DNA of 64,000 bases, from positions 10,606,772 through 10,670,771 of the forward strand of contig NW_004955473.1 in assembly GCF_000276665.1 (NCBI RefSeq). Direction: 5' to 3'. The notes below the pieces were generated by a model. The model saw only the letters and a list, made by a program, of their open reading frames with translations. It had not been told where the DNA came from and made no database searches. The position numbers and the translations under genes were made by a program. Below, piece by piece: positions 12,985 through 64,000 of this stretch (the first letter of the stretch is position 1; every line of letters begins with the position of its first letter). Origin of the DNA: Chinchilla lanigera (Eukaryota > Chordata > Mammalia > Rodentia > Chinchillidae).

Positions 12985-13185
12985 TGCAAACCTTGTTAAC
13001 ATTCAAGCAAGAATTTTCAGTAAGAATAAATTCTTTTTCAAATGTTGGCTTTTATTTCCAAACTAAAGCCAATCACCTAAGGTAGATTTCTCTCTCATTT
13101 CATTCCCTGGCTGTTTTCCTTTCCGGGACTCTCATTACAAGTTTTTGTTTTGTTTTGTTTTCTCCATTGAATCTATGAAGGAAGG

Positions 13186-13240
13186 ACTTCTAACCTATGC
13201 CTGGCACATAGTAGGCATTCAAATATATCCTGAATAAACA
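13186..13240 (+). mobile_element. L2-like ancient LINE fragment
   Basis: TGCCTGGCACATAGTAGGCA then TTCAAATATATCCTGAAT matches the well-known 3' end of LINE-2. It lies downstream of the STAG2 poly(A) site. Confidence 0.55.
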
Positions 13241-13494
13241 ATGTAGACATTTCAAAGTGTGTTAACTCACATGAAATAAAAATTAAAGCAATAATGGTTA
13301 TAGATTATTTTAAAGTAATAACCCAATTAGGGATTTAGTCTCATTTAAAAATATATGATTTATTAAAAATATAAAATGGTGATGTTTTCTATAAATATTC
13401 CCACTCAAACACATGTAATAGATATATATAGATAATTGATTGATAGTAAATCATTTAGTCACCCTTCCCCTTTGATTACAAGAGATAAAACATA

Positions 13495-15396
13495 CAACAT
13501 ACTGTAGGTTTATTTTTATTCAAAAAGTTACTGTCTCAAGACATAAATACAAATCAGAAAACAGTACAATTAGGACAATAGAATGTGGAGGACAACAGGT
13601 TAGAGTAATATATAAAACATTTTTAGCTGGTTGAAAACAAAGCTGTAAGAACTGCTTTCACAAAGAAGTACTCCCCTCAAGAGTGAGAAAAAAATCAACT
13701 TAGGTTTAAAATCATATATACAGTCCTCTCAGCAGTTCTAGTAAATGCAGTGGTGTAAAACAACATATGCAATACTTTTGCACATAACAATATTTGTTGA
13801 TGAAAAATCTGTTAGACAAGTCCGGTTTCATTTGTTAACCATGATTTAATAAAATAATTGTATTTTATTATGATCTTTTAGCTAACCTATGGTTTTTGGC
13901 TACCACAGCCCAATGCTTATTGATTTCTGACTCTAAAAACTGGAAGCCTTTTGGTATTCACCCATCTGAAGATATACTTGTATTGCAAGCATATTAAGGC
14001 ATGGAATGATTAAAATAATAACCTCAAGAACTGAGAGACGACTGACAAAAGATAGATACACGTGATATAAGTTAATATTTTGTTTTAAACGATGTCTAGC
14101 TGCCTAAGCCTCGCAAAATGAGTTGATGTCAAAATGGCAAGTAGCCACTTTCTGTTTTAAACTAATTCATTTGTGAAAGGACATAAAATGAAGTTTAAAG
14201 CTTAGCTTTCAAAGAATATTATGGGTTATGAATTCTATTATCCCATCTAATTTACATACAGAGGAAGTGTACTGTAACCTGTTAGAAGTATCTTTAACCT
14301 GAAGACTGCTTGCAAAGACAGATAGATAAAACAATATAAAATACAAATTTAAAAATCATTTTAAAGCATGAACACTCATGCTTTTCTATTTTTAAACATT
14401 GTTAAACTTTCAATATATTTCTGAAACCTCATAATTTTAAGTTGGAATTTAAAAGTAAGAAAAAACTAAACAAACTGCGCAATTATAAAATCAGCACCAA
14501 TTTATATATATATATAATTTTATTTAAAATTTAGATCCCTATTCCCACACTCTAATAAGCTGTATAATTTTTGTTTAGAATTTTTCTGCAAACATACTAC
14601 AATAAGCTTCTTTTATTTGGAGACAAAATACAGTGGCACTACTGGAAGGAATATCACAACATTACATTTTTATCTTAAAGGACAAGCAAACTTTCAGGGT
14701 TGATAGTGGGATAAGCATGTTTGAGACTGGTTACCTTCTGGCAGTTCATTACATCTGGATAGTTCTGAAAAGTATAGAGAAGCTCTTGGATTTTAAAAAT
14801 ATCTTAAAATACATTTTAGATGAAAAAATTGTAAAAGTTCTGCTTATAAGTTTAACTTTTCTCCACAATTACAATATTTAAAACAAAGTATTGATTGACG
14901 TTTTAAGCATTTAAATTTAGAATGCTAAAAACAATTCATTCTATCCTACAATTTCAGGGGTCAGGGAATAAATTCATCCTTACTTTGTTTCTTGGATGTA
15001 AACAGAAATCCAGCAGAGGTCATCATTATTTAGTACAACCAGTAAATAAATGTGAGAGGATTCTTATCTGTACCAAATGCCTCTTCAGATTGTTATAGTT
15101 ATTTTTTTAAAAAAGCATGAAATAATTGATTTAAAAGCCAACTAACAGCGCATAAATAAAATATTTACTTTCTAAGAAAAACTGTAGCTTATCATCAAAT
15201 TGTTTACTTGTCCTTTATGTTTTTCAGGCAAACAAAACTGCCCCTCAATGCACTTGATCTTGGTAAGCATAAGCAAGTCATATTCTCCTTAGAGAAAAAT
15301 CTGTACAGAATTTCACTGTATCTACCACACTTTATTTTAAAATTTCCTCTTCCACTTAGAAAATGACTTCACCACAGATTTAATTGTGTACTGGTA
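13495..15396 (-). other. STAG2: STAG2 3' UTR
   Basis: About 1.9 kb of AT-rich sequence after the stop, with no SINE or LINE recognised. It contains one canonical Pumilio-type motif on the transcript strand (TGTATATA, 13722-13715) and many AUUUA-like runs. The length agrees with my memory of the mammalian STAG2 3' UTR. Other AATAAA hexamers on the minus strand (for example near 13865 and 14607) could give shorter forms. Short ORFs inside are not supported. Confidence 0.75.
13509..13520 (-). promoter_or_regulatory. Tandem poly(A) signal of STAG2
   Basis: Two AATAAA hexamers back to back on the minus strand (13520-13515 and 13514-13509), followed about 10-35 nt downstream by a U/GU-rich stretch (TGTTGTATGTTTTATC). 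This is the arrangement of a mammalian cleavage and polyadenylation site. Cleavage is inferred near 13490-13500. Confidence 0.65.
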
Positions 15397-58123
<42,727 letters not shown>

Positions 58124-58159
58124 TTACTAACACCATAATTCAGACATATTAAGAATACA

Positions 58160-58325
58160 GCTGGGCATGGTGGTGCAGGCCTGTAATCCCAGCACTTGGG
58201 AAGCTGAGGCAGGAGGATTGTAGTGAGTTGTAGGCCAGTCTGGGCTACAAAGTGAGCTCAAGGCCAACCTGAACTGCATAGCAACCCTGTCTCAAAAGGA
58301 GACCAATAAAAACAAAACAAAACAA
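58160..58325 (+). mobile_element. B1-type SINE
   Basis: GCTGGGCATGGTGGTGCAGG through CTGAACTGCATAGCAACCCT. Both copies of the middle segment present; (AAAAC)n tail. Starts about 60 nt upstream of exon w1. Confidence 0.88.
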
Positions 58326-58340
58326 AATTCATGCTTTTAG

Positions 58341-58495
58341 AGCCAGGTGTAGTGGTGCACGCCTAGAATCCCAGTACTTGGGAGGCTGAGACAGGGATCG
58401 CCATGAGTTCAACGCCAGCCTGGGCTACAGAGTGAATTCAAAGCCAGCATAAACTACATACTGATACCCTGTCTCAAAAAACAAACAAAAAGGAA
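58341..58495 (+). mobile_element. B1-type SINE
   Basis: AGCCAGGTGTAGTGGTGCAC, GGGAGGCTGAGACAGGGATC, duplicated segment, CTGTCTCAAAAAACAAACAA. Confidence 0.86.
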
Positions 58496-58647
58496 AGAAA
58501 GAAATCACACTGTAATATTTGACAAATATGCAAAATAAAAATAAATCAAACAACATTTGATTATCATCTTTTGGTGGCTTTTACAAAAAATAATCTTTTG
58601 CCAACAAAAAAATTTACACATTTTATTAAAATCAAAGAAAAATATGA

Positions 58648-58725
58648 GGGCTTGAGTATAGCTCTAGCCATACAGCACTCACACAGCATGTACAAGGCCT
58701 TGGGTTCAATCCCAAATATGCTAAT
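58648..58725 (+). mobile_element. ID-like SINE remnant
   Basis: GGGCTTGAGTATAGCTCTAG then AAGGCCTTGGGTTCAATCCC. Old copy directly next to a young ID. Confidence 0.6.
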
Positions 58726-58752
58726 ATAAATAAATATATAAATATAATGTAA

Positions 58753-58859
58753 GGGGCTGGGGATTTAGCTCAGCGGCAAAAGCGCCTGCCTGGCAAGCGC
58801 AAGTTCGTGAGTTCGGTTCCCGGTACCGGAGAAAAACCAAAAAAAAAAAAAAAAAAACA
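58753..58859 (+). mobile_element. ID-type SINE, young copy with TSD
   Basis: Near-consensus GGGGCTGGGGATTTAGCTCA, GTTCCCGGTACCGGAGAAAA and an A tail. TSD AAATATAATGTAA at 58740-58752 and 58863-58875. Confidence 0.94.
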
Positions 58860-58875
58860 AATAAATATAATGTAA

Positions 58876-59600
58876 AATTAAGAGTAAATATAGCATGTAA
58901 ATATGCAAAAGCTTGGGAGAATAGAAGGACATGGACGCTAAAGAGAAATGAAGACAAAATAATGAAAACTACTAAAGAAAGTGGTGGCAAGCAAAAAACC
59001 CAGTTAATTATCACAGATAACACTTTGTATATATCTCAGAGTAATAATTACGAAAGACAATGTGACTACATTACAATGTATTAAAATACCTTACTTATCT
59101 CACACTGAGGAAGAATACTTCATCCATCATGTACTGAACAACACATAAGGCAATGAAAGCAGTTTTTCCAAGTAGTTAAAATTTAAGTAGTAAAAGTTGT
59201 TAATTATAATCTGGCCTAAAAATGTCATACTGACATGTAGTGCTAATTTTCCTGATCTTATACAAAACAAGCCTAACAAAAATCTAGGAAAATTGGTTTC
59301 CTAACATTGCATTCAGGATATTGGCCACTGACAACTTTTTCCTTCCTTATAAGCTTCCACTCTCTTCCATTTTATGAGATAAATAATCTAGGTTTTTACT
59401 ATTATAAGTAAACTAAAAATCAGATGACTACCACCAGAAAGTCTAAAAACATTAGATAAAATAGTACAGATGCTTTTAACATATTGTTTTCCTAATGTAC
59501 TAAAGGCTTCAAAAAGTTGGATTTCTAGAAACTTACTTCTTCAAAAAAAAAAAAAAAAAAACCTCTTCAATGCTTCGAATGCAAGTTATCATTGATTTAA
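58876..59600. other. STAG2: STAG2 intron, unassigned
   Basis: No exon or repeat recognised except an A run near 59541-59561. Confidence 0.4.
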
Positions 59601-59612
59601 ATTACTCTTTAA

Positions 59613-59781
59613 GCCGGGCGTGGTGGTGCACGCCTCTAATCCCAGCACTCTGGAGGCTGAGGCGGGAGGATCGTTGTGAGTTCGTTGTGAGTTCGAGGCC
59701 AGCCCGGGCTACAAAGTAAGCTCAAGGCTGCCTGAACTGCATAGTGAGACCCTGTCTCAAAAAGACCAAAAAAAAAGAAAA
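59613..59781 (+). mobile_element. B1-type SINE, young, with TSD and small internal repeat
   Basis: GCCGGGCGTGGTGGTGCACG, GGAGGCTGAGGCGGGAGGAT, then GTTGTGAGTTC repeated twice in tandem. TSD ACTCTTTAA at 59604-59612 and 59782-59790. Confidence 0.92.
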
Positions 59782-59790
59782 ACTCTTTAA

Positions 59791-60567
59791 TATTACACTG
59801 CTGTGAGAGGAAAAAACACCAGGTGAAATATTGTAAATCTGCAATAGTCACTAACTTTGTGAGAAGGAATATTTCTCACAAGTTCCACTAATTAGGTATG
59901 TATATGGTTGAAAAATCAACATAAAGAAACTATGTCTATTACCTCTACTAAGATTATTAGAAACAAGGAGGAAAGATATCCATTGTGTGTTCAGAAGGAG
60001 GAGGAAAAGAAGCTGCAGAAACGTGTAAAGTACTAATAGTTTCTTATTCTAGGAGTCTTTCAATATATTTGTAATGTGTGTTATTTTTAACTTTTAAATC
60101 AAAATTGAGGAAAAATATAATAGCTAAAACTGCTTTAAAAAACAATTGAATTCTGAGAAAATGTTAATACCCCTAAAAGTGCATTCCTTGTAATTACTGC
60201 AATGTGGTCCACTTCGTATAAATAAGAACCTCTGTTTTATATAGGGCAGCTGTATTAAATGAAATAATCCACATAAAGTGCTTATGTTAACTATTATCAC
60301 ATACACTAATTTAATTCTTTCTTTTGTATTAAATATTACTTTACTAGAGAATGCAGACATTTTAAATTTTGATAAACAGAGCCTATTATTTCTTCACGGA
60401 GTTTAAACCAATTTATATTCCAACAATGTATCTGGGCCTGTTTCTGCACAACTTTAACAATGCAGTGTACTATCAAATACTTTTATCTTCCTCAAGCACA
60501 AAGGTTTTAAAAAGTCTTATTTAATGTACATGTCTCTAACAATGGCTGAACATTTTTTCTTATGTTT
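59791..60567. other. STAG2: STAG2 intron, unassigned
   Basis: No exon; 60124-60360 ORF (minus) has no support. Possibly old repeat sequence near 60380-60560. Confidence 0.35.
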
Positions 60568-60649
60568 AAAATTTTGTACCAGGAATCGAACTCAGGACCT
60601 TGTGCTTGTCAGATAGGCACTTGTGCCACTGAGCTATATCCCCAACCCC
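60568..60649 (-). mobile_element. ID-family SINE
   Basis: TTTTGTACCAGGAATCGAAC through GAGCTATATCCCCAACCCC. Confidence 0.85.
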
Positions 60650-61187
60650 TAATTTGTCATTTTCAATCAGTGATCTGATTTATGTTTGACACTTCCTATT
60701 GAATTTGTTCTTTTAATTGATTTGCAGAAATTGACACCTTTCGTGCAAATATTTCACTCAATCTAACATTTGTTTTCTGAGATCATTCACAGTATTCTAG
60801 GCCACCTAGATATTTTGAGTTTTTATGAAGTTAATTCACTGAGTTTTTTATGTCTAGGCTTTATGTCAAGCTCAGGAAAAACCTTGCACTTAATTTTACA
60901 ACAAGTAAAACTGTTAAATCTTCCAATGTTTTCACCTAGAAATTATTTTTGAATAAGGAATGAAACAGAAATCCAGTGACTTTCCCTCCTCCAAATAAAA
61001 CCCAATTGTCACAAAAACACTATTTCATATCAAGGAAATGCAACCCTTATCTATACTGAAACCCTGGATCTATTTGCATTTGTATCTTTATTTTGTTCTT
61101 ATGATCTACTTATTTATGCAACATCACCAAATTTTAAAATCACTATGATTTTACACTATGACTTAAAATCACACTGGATTAGTATTC
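60650..61187. other. STAG2: STAG2 intron, probably old L1-derived
   Basis: CAGTGATCTGATTTATGTTT and TTTATGTCTAGGCTTTATGT have the look of an inverted ancient LINE, but I cannot assign it firmly. Confidence 0.3.
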
Positions 61188-61201
61188 ACTCATTTGCTTT
61201 T

Positions 61202-61301
61202 CTTTTTTTTTTTTGTTTTTTTTTCTGGTACCAGGAATCGAACTCACGACCTTGCACTTGCCAAGCAGGGGCTGTGCCGCTGAGCTAAATCCCCAGCCTC
61301 T
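61202..61301 (-). mobile_element. ID-type SINE, young copy with TSD
   Basis: T runs, CTGGTACCAGGAATCGAACT, GCTAAATCCCCAGCCTC. TSD ACTCATTTGCTTTT at 61188-61201 and from 61302. Confidence 0.92.
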
Positions 61302-61399
61302 ACTCATTTGCTTTTCATCAGAATTTTTCTTGTGGTGGGCTATGGACAGTAATGGGAATTGAATCCAGGGCCTTAACATTGAATTACCGTATACAGTAT

Positions 61400-61620
61400 C
61401 ACCAGTTCTTTATTTTGAGACGAAGTCACTCTCTCTCCTCTCTCTCCTCTCTCTCCTCTCTCTCCTCTCCCTCCCTCCCTCCCTCTCTCCCTCTCTCTCT
61501 CCCTCCCTCCCTCCCTCTCTCTCTAAATCCTAAATTATCCAAGCAGGGCTCAAACTGGCTTTCCTTCCACCTCAGTATCCTAAAAAGCTCAAATTACAGA
61601 CATGAGCCAACATGCCAGGC
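61400..61620 (-). mobile_element. Old B1-like SINE invaded by a pyrimidine repeat
   Basis: TATTTTGAGACGAAGTCACT at the start and CAAATTACAGACATGAGCCA at the end resemble an inverted B1-type copy. The middle is replaced by a 96-base pure C/T tract. Confidence 0.6.
61429..61524. repeat. 96-base pure polypyrimidine tract
   Basis: Uninterrupted C/T run of CTCTCTCC, CCCT and CTCT units. A Ser/Leu/Pro-repeat ORF across it (61352-61639) is an artefact of this repeat. Confidence 0.97.
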
Positions 61621-61976
61621 TGATAAATTTTCCATATGAACATGAGGATTAGTTTATAATGATTTGTTAAAAAGATGCCTTTACAATTATTATGTGGATC
61701 ATCTTAAATATACAGTCTTAGGGATATTGTAATTTTATGTCCCTTAGTTGTATTCTATTAACTTTGCAGTGTTCTCCCAAATAGCTGAGACTCCAAGTAT
61801 GTTTCTCCTTGCCTGGATTAACTTGGTTTATGTACATTATGGGTGAATTTCTTATTTACTTCTAGTCATTAAAAGTCTGTCTTAAGTTTGACTTAAGGCT
61901 GACTTTTAAGTTTTAGCATAACCATCCAAATAACTGGTAGGAGCTAACACTGGTTAGTTGGCTAATTTATTTTATT

Positions 61977-61995
61977 CATGCATGCATGCATGCAG
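61977..61995. repeat. (CATG)n short tandem repeat
   Basis: TCATGCATGCATGCATGCAG, about 4.5 units. Confidence 0.9.
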
Positions 61996-62048
61996 TGCTG
62001 GAAATGGAACCCAAAGGGACACTACTGCTGATCTAAATCCCTAGTTCT

Positions 62049-62165
62049 ATGTATTTTTGGAGATAGGTTCTCATTAATTCATTCAGGCTGACCTCTGACT
62101 TGTGATTCTCCTGCTGCACCCTCCTACATAGGTGAGATTAAAGGTGTGAGCCACCATACCTAGCA
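62049..62165 (-). mobile_element. Old B1-type SINE
   Basis: TTTTTGGAGATAGGTTCTCA through GGTGTGAGCCACCATACCTA. Confidence 0.72.
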
Positions 62166-62324
62166 ATAAATATTTTACCTAAAAGAAAAAAAAGAGAGCA
62201 AAAAACAATTGGTGGTAAGGAGGTAGAGAAACTAGGAACATAAAAGGGCACAACCACTGCAAAAAACAGTATGGTGGTTCCTCAAAAAACAAACAACCAC
62301 ACCAAACACAAAGACAAAAAACAC

Positions 62325-62392
62325 TGGGCTGGGGATGTAGCTCAGAGGTAAACGTGTGAGGCCGTGGGTTCAATTTCTGGCAACACAAAAAA
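62325..62392 (+). mobile_element. ID-family SINE in L1
   Basis: GGGCTGGGGATGTAGCTCAG, GGCCGTGGGTTCAATTTCTG. Shortened between the two promoter boxes. Confidence 0.8.
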
Positions 62393-62539
62393 AATTAAAC
62401 ATAACTACACAGTCTACAATTTTCTTTCTAGGTACACACAAAGAAATTGAAAGCAGGGTCTCAGGTGCCTGCACATCTATATTCATAACCACAATATACA
62501 TGTGAGCCAGAAAGAAAGAGCCTGAAGACCCATCAACAA

Positions 62540-62667
62540 GCGGGTGTACGGTGGTGCACACCTGTAATCCCAGCACTTGTGAAGCTGACCCAGGTGGATG
62601 GCATGAGTTTGAGGCCAGCCTGAGCTGCACAGTGAGATCCAGTCTCAAAGACAAACAAACAAACAGA
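62540..62667 (+). mobile_element. B1-type SINE in L1
   Basis: GCGGGTGTACGGTGGTGCAC, AATCCCAGCACTTGTGAAGC, CAGCCTGAGCTGCACAGTGA. Flanked by similar CCATCAA words. Confidence 0.82.
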
Positions 62668-62751
62668 TCCATCAAAAATGGATGAATAAGGAAAACATAG
62701 ATATACACATACAACAAAATACTACTCAGCCATAAAAAGTAAAAAACTTCT

Positions 62752-62914
62752 GGCCGGGCATGGTGGTGCATGCCTGTAATCCCAGCACTCAGGAACTGAG
62801 GCAGGAGGATCACTGTAAGTTAGAGGCCAGCCTGAGCTACAAATTGAGTTCAAGGCAAGCCTGAACTCAATAGTGAAACCCTGTTCCAAAAAGACAAAAT
62901 AAATAAATAAATAA
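62752..62914 (+). mobile_element. B1-type SINE in L1
   Basis: GGCCGGGCATGGTGGTGCAT, CACTCAGGAACTGAGGCAGG, both middle segments, (AAAT)n tail. Confidence 0.88.
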
Positions 62915-63456
62915 GTGAGGAATTCTGACATACACTATAATATAGATCAAGCTTTAACACATTATGCTGTTAAGTAAGTCACACAAAAGAACAAAAATTT
63001 TTGAGTCTACTTATATGAAATATCCAGAAAATGGAAATTCACAAAGAAAGTAGAACACTAGTTATCACAGTGTGGGGTAAGGAACGAATGAAGAGTTAGC
63101 ATAGCAAGTACTGGAATGATGAGAAAGTTCTAGAGATGAATAGTGGTTAACAATTGTGTAATAAAGTAAATGCACTTAAAGCCCGTGAGCCTTATGTTTA
63201 AAACTGGGCACAAAGGTAAGTTTTACATCATATATATTTCAGAATAATTATTTTAAAAGGCAAAATACTGCAGCATCGCTATTACATATAAACATAGTAT
63301 GTCTTAAGTTCAGATTGTTTATAGATAATAGAAAAGTAAAAGATTCAGTAAATACTCATACTCTGAAAATGTAACAGAATATAATAATTTTGATACACTC
63401 AAATCTTTATTTAAAGAACATCAAAAATAGTTAATAGTAAGAAAAAGTGCCAAGAA

Positions 63457-63634
63457 GCTAGGCGTAGTGATGTACCCACGTACTCCCAGCACTCAGGAGG
63501 CTGAGGCAGGAGGATTATCGTGAGTTCGAGACCAGACTGGGATACAAAGTGAGCTCAAGGCCAGCCTGAACTGTATAAAGAGACCCTGTCTCAAAAAGAC
63601 AAAAAGAGAAGAAAAGAAAACGAAAGAAAAAAAG
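63457..63634 (+). mobile_element. B1-type SINE with TSD
   Basis: GCTAGGCGTAGTGATGTACC through CTGTCTCAAAAAGACAAAAA and an AG-rich tail. TSD AAGTGCCAAGAA at 63445-63456 and 63635-63646. Confidence 0.9.
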
Positions 63635-63745
63635 AAGTGCCAAGAAAGCAGGAAAACATGAATTCTTAGCCAGTTAGAATTTCACAATTTTAATAGTTCC
63701 TTCTTGCTGTGGTTTATCAATGATACATGAAGAAGTTAAATTTCT

Positions 63746-63866
63746 GAAAGCAATGGTATGCACTTGTAGCCCCAGCTTCTCTGGAGGCCAAGGCAGGAGA
63801 ACTGTCTGAGCCTTGGAGTTCAAGATCAGCCTGGGCAACGGAGAGAGGCCCCACCTCAAAAAAAAT
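63746..63866 (+). mobile_element. B1-like SINE, diverged
   Basis: TGCACTTGTAGCCCCAGCTT, GAGGCCAAGGCAGGAGAACT, ATCAGCCTGGGCAACGGAGA. Has no internal duplication. Confidence 0.72.
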
Positions 63867-63944
63867 CAATAAAATAAACATGATGCAATAAATCCCCATG
63901 ATGTAAACTATTAAAATTTAGACCTAGTGCTGGAAACATTGGCT

Positions 63945-64000
63945 TAATACCTGTCAAAAACTGAAAATAGACCCAAGCCTATCACCATGCACCAAACTCA
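63945..64000 (+). mobile_element. LINE-1 fragment running off the window
   Basis: AAACTGAAAATAGACCCAAG, CCTATCACCATGCACCAAAC resembles the ORF2 stretch at 40640-40680 of the better L1 copy. Confidence 0.65.

Larger units (their letters stand above)
62180..63200 (+). mobile_element. Ancient LINE-1 interrupted by three SINEs
   Basis: L1 pieces at 62200-62324 (CAGTATGGTGGTTCCTCAAA), 62393-62539 (AGACCCATCAACAAG), 62668-62751 (TACTACTCAGCCATAAAAAG) and 62915-63200. They read in order once the SINEs at 62325, 62540 and 62752 are set aside. Short minus-strand ORFs here are chance readings over SINEs. Confidence 0.72.

Noticed and set aside
61352..61639. Ser/Leu/Pro-repeat protein
   Set aside because: The reading comes entirely from the C/T microsatellite within an inverted SINE.
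62370..62813. 147-codon ORF on the minus strand
   Set aside because: It runs through an ID copy, two B1-type SINEs and L1 sequence; its Pro/Cys-rich reading is the usual translation of inverted SINEs.

Overview
The window is nuclear DNA from a placental mammal, almost certainly a rodent. It carries the 3' half of one multi-exon gene on the minus strand, embedded in AT-rich sequence full of retrotransposons. The rodent signature is many copies of a tRNA-Ala-derived ID-type SINE together with B1-type 7SL-derived SINEs that show a short internal tandem duplication. The ID 3' end (GTACCGGAGAAAAACC before the A tail) differs from the rat/mouse form I remember. I therefore suspect a non-muroid rodent, but I cannot name the species from sequence alone.

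The gene is STAG2 (cohesin subunit SA-2; X-linked in mammals). I placed 22 consecutive exons by reading the reverse complement. Each has AG/GT borders, and the codon phase closes exactly at every junction. Together they encode 869 codons without interruption, from a serine at about residue 400 of the 1268-residue isoform to the terminal Ser-Met-Phe and stop at 15399-15397. The 5' exons, including the stromalin conserved domain, lie beyond position 64000. The last exon has a 3' UTR of about 1.9 kb ending near 13495, with tandem AATAAA signals at 13520-13509. The 37-codon exon at 24597-24487 is the frame-neutral exon that separates the long and short STAG2 isoforms. The exons encode the C-terminal half of the HEAT-repeat solenoid that binds RAD21, then the disordered Ser/acidic C-terminal tail.

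Layout: 1-13494 is the region downstream of STAG2. It is mostly several degenerate LINE-1 copies on the + strand, with SINEs nested in them. 13495-15420 is the terminal exon. 15421-30000 holds widely spaced 3' exons in relatively SINE-poor introns with a few ancient L2-like pieces. 30000-48000 holds further exons, a large 5'-truncated L1 (about 39520-42180) and several young ID insertions with clear target-site duplications. 47674-53000 is the densest exon cluster. 53000-64000 contains the two most 5' exons in the window among closely packed B1-type SINEs and old L1 fragments, nearly all in + orientation (antisense to STAG2).

I found no second protein-coding gene, no functional RNA gene and no sign of an undescribed biological system. 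The points most worth a second look concern splicing of STAG2: the cassette exon with an overlapping 3'/5' splice-site motif, a dinucleotide repeat beginning 7 nt into an intron, and a recent SINE about 25 nt from a splice donor. Others are the short L1 3'-end retrocopies with target-site duplications and a small inverted-repeat DNA element. Comparisons with human STAG2 are from memory and should be checked by alignment.
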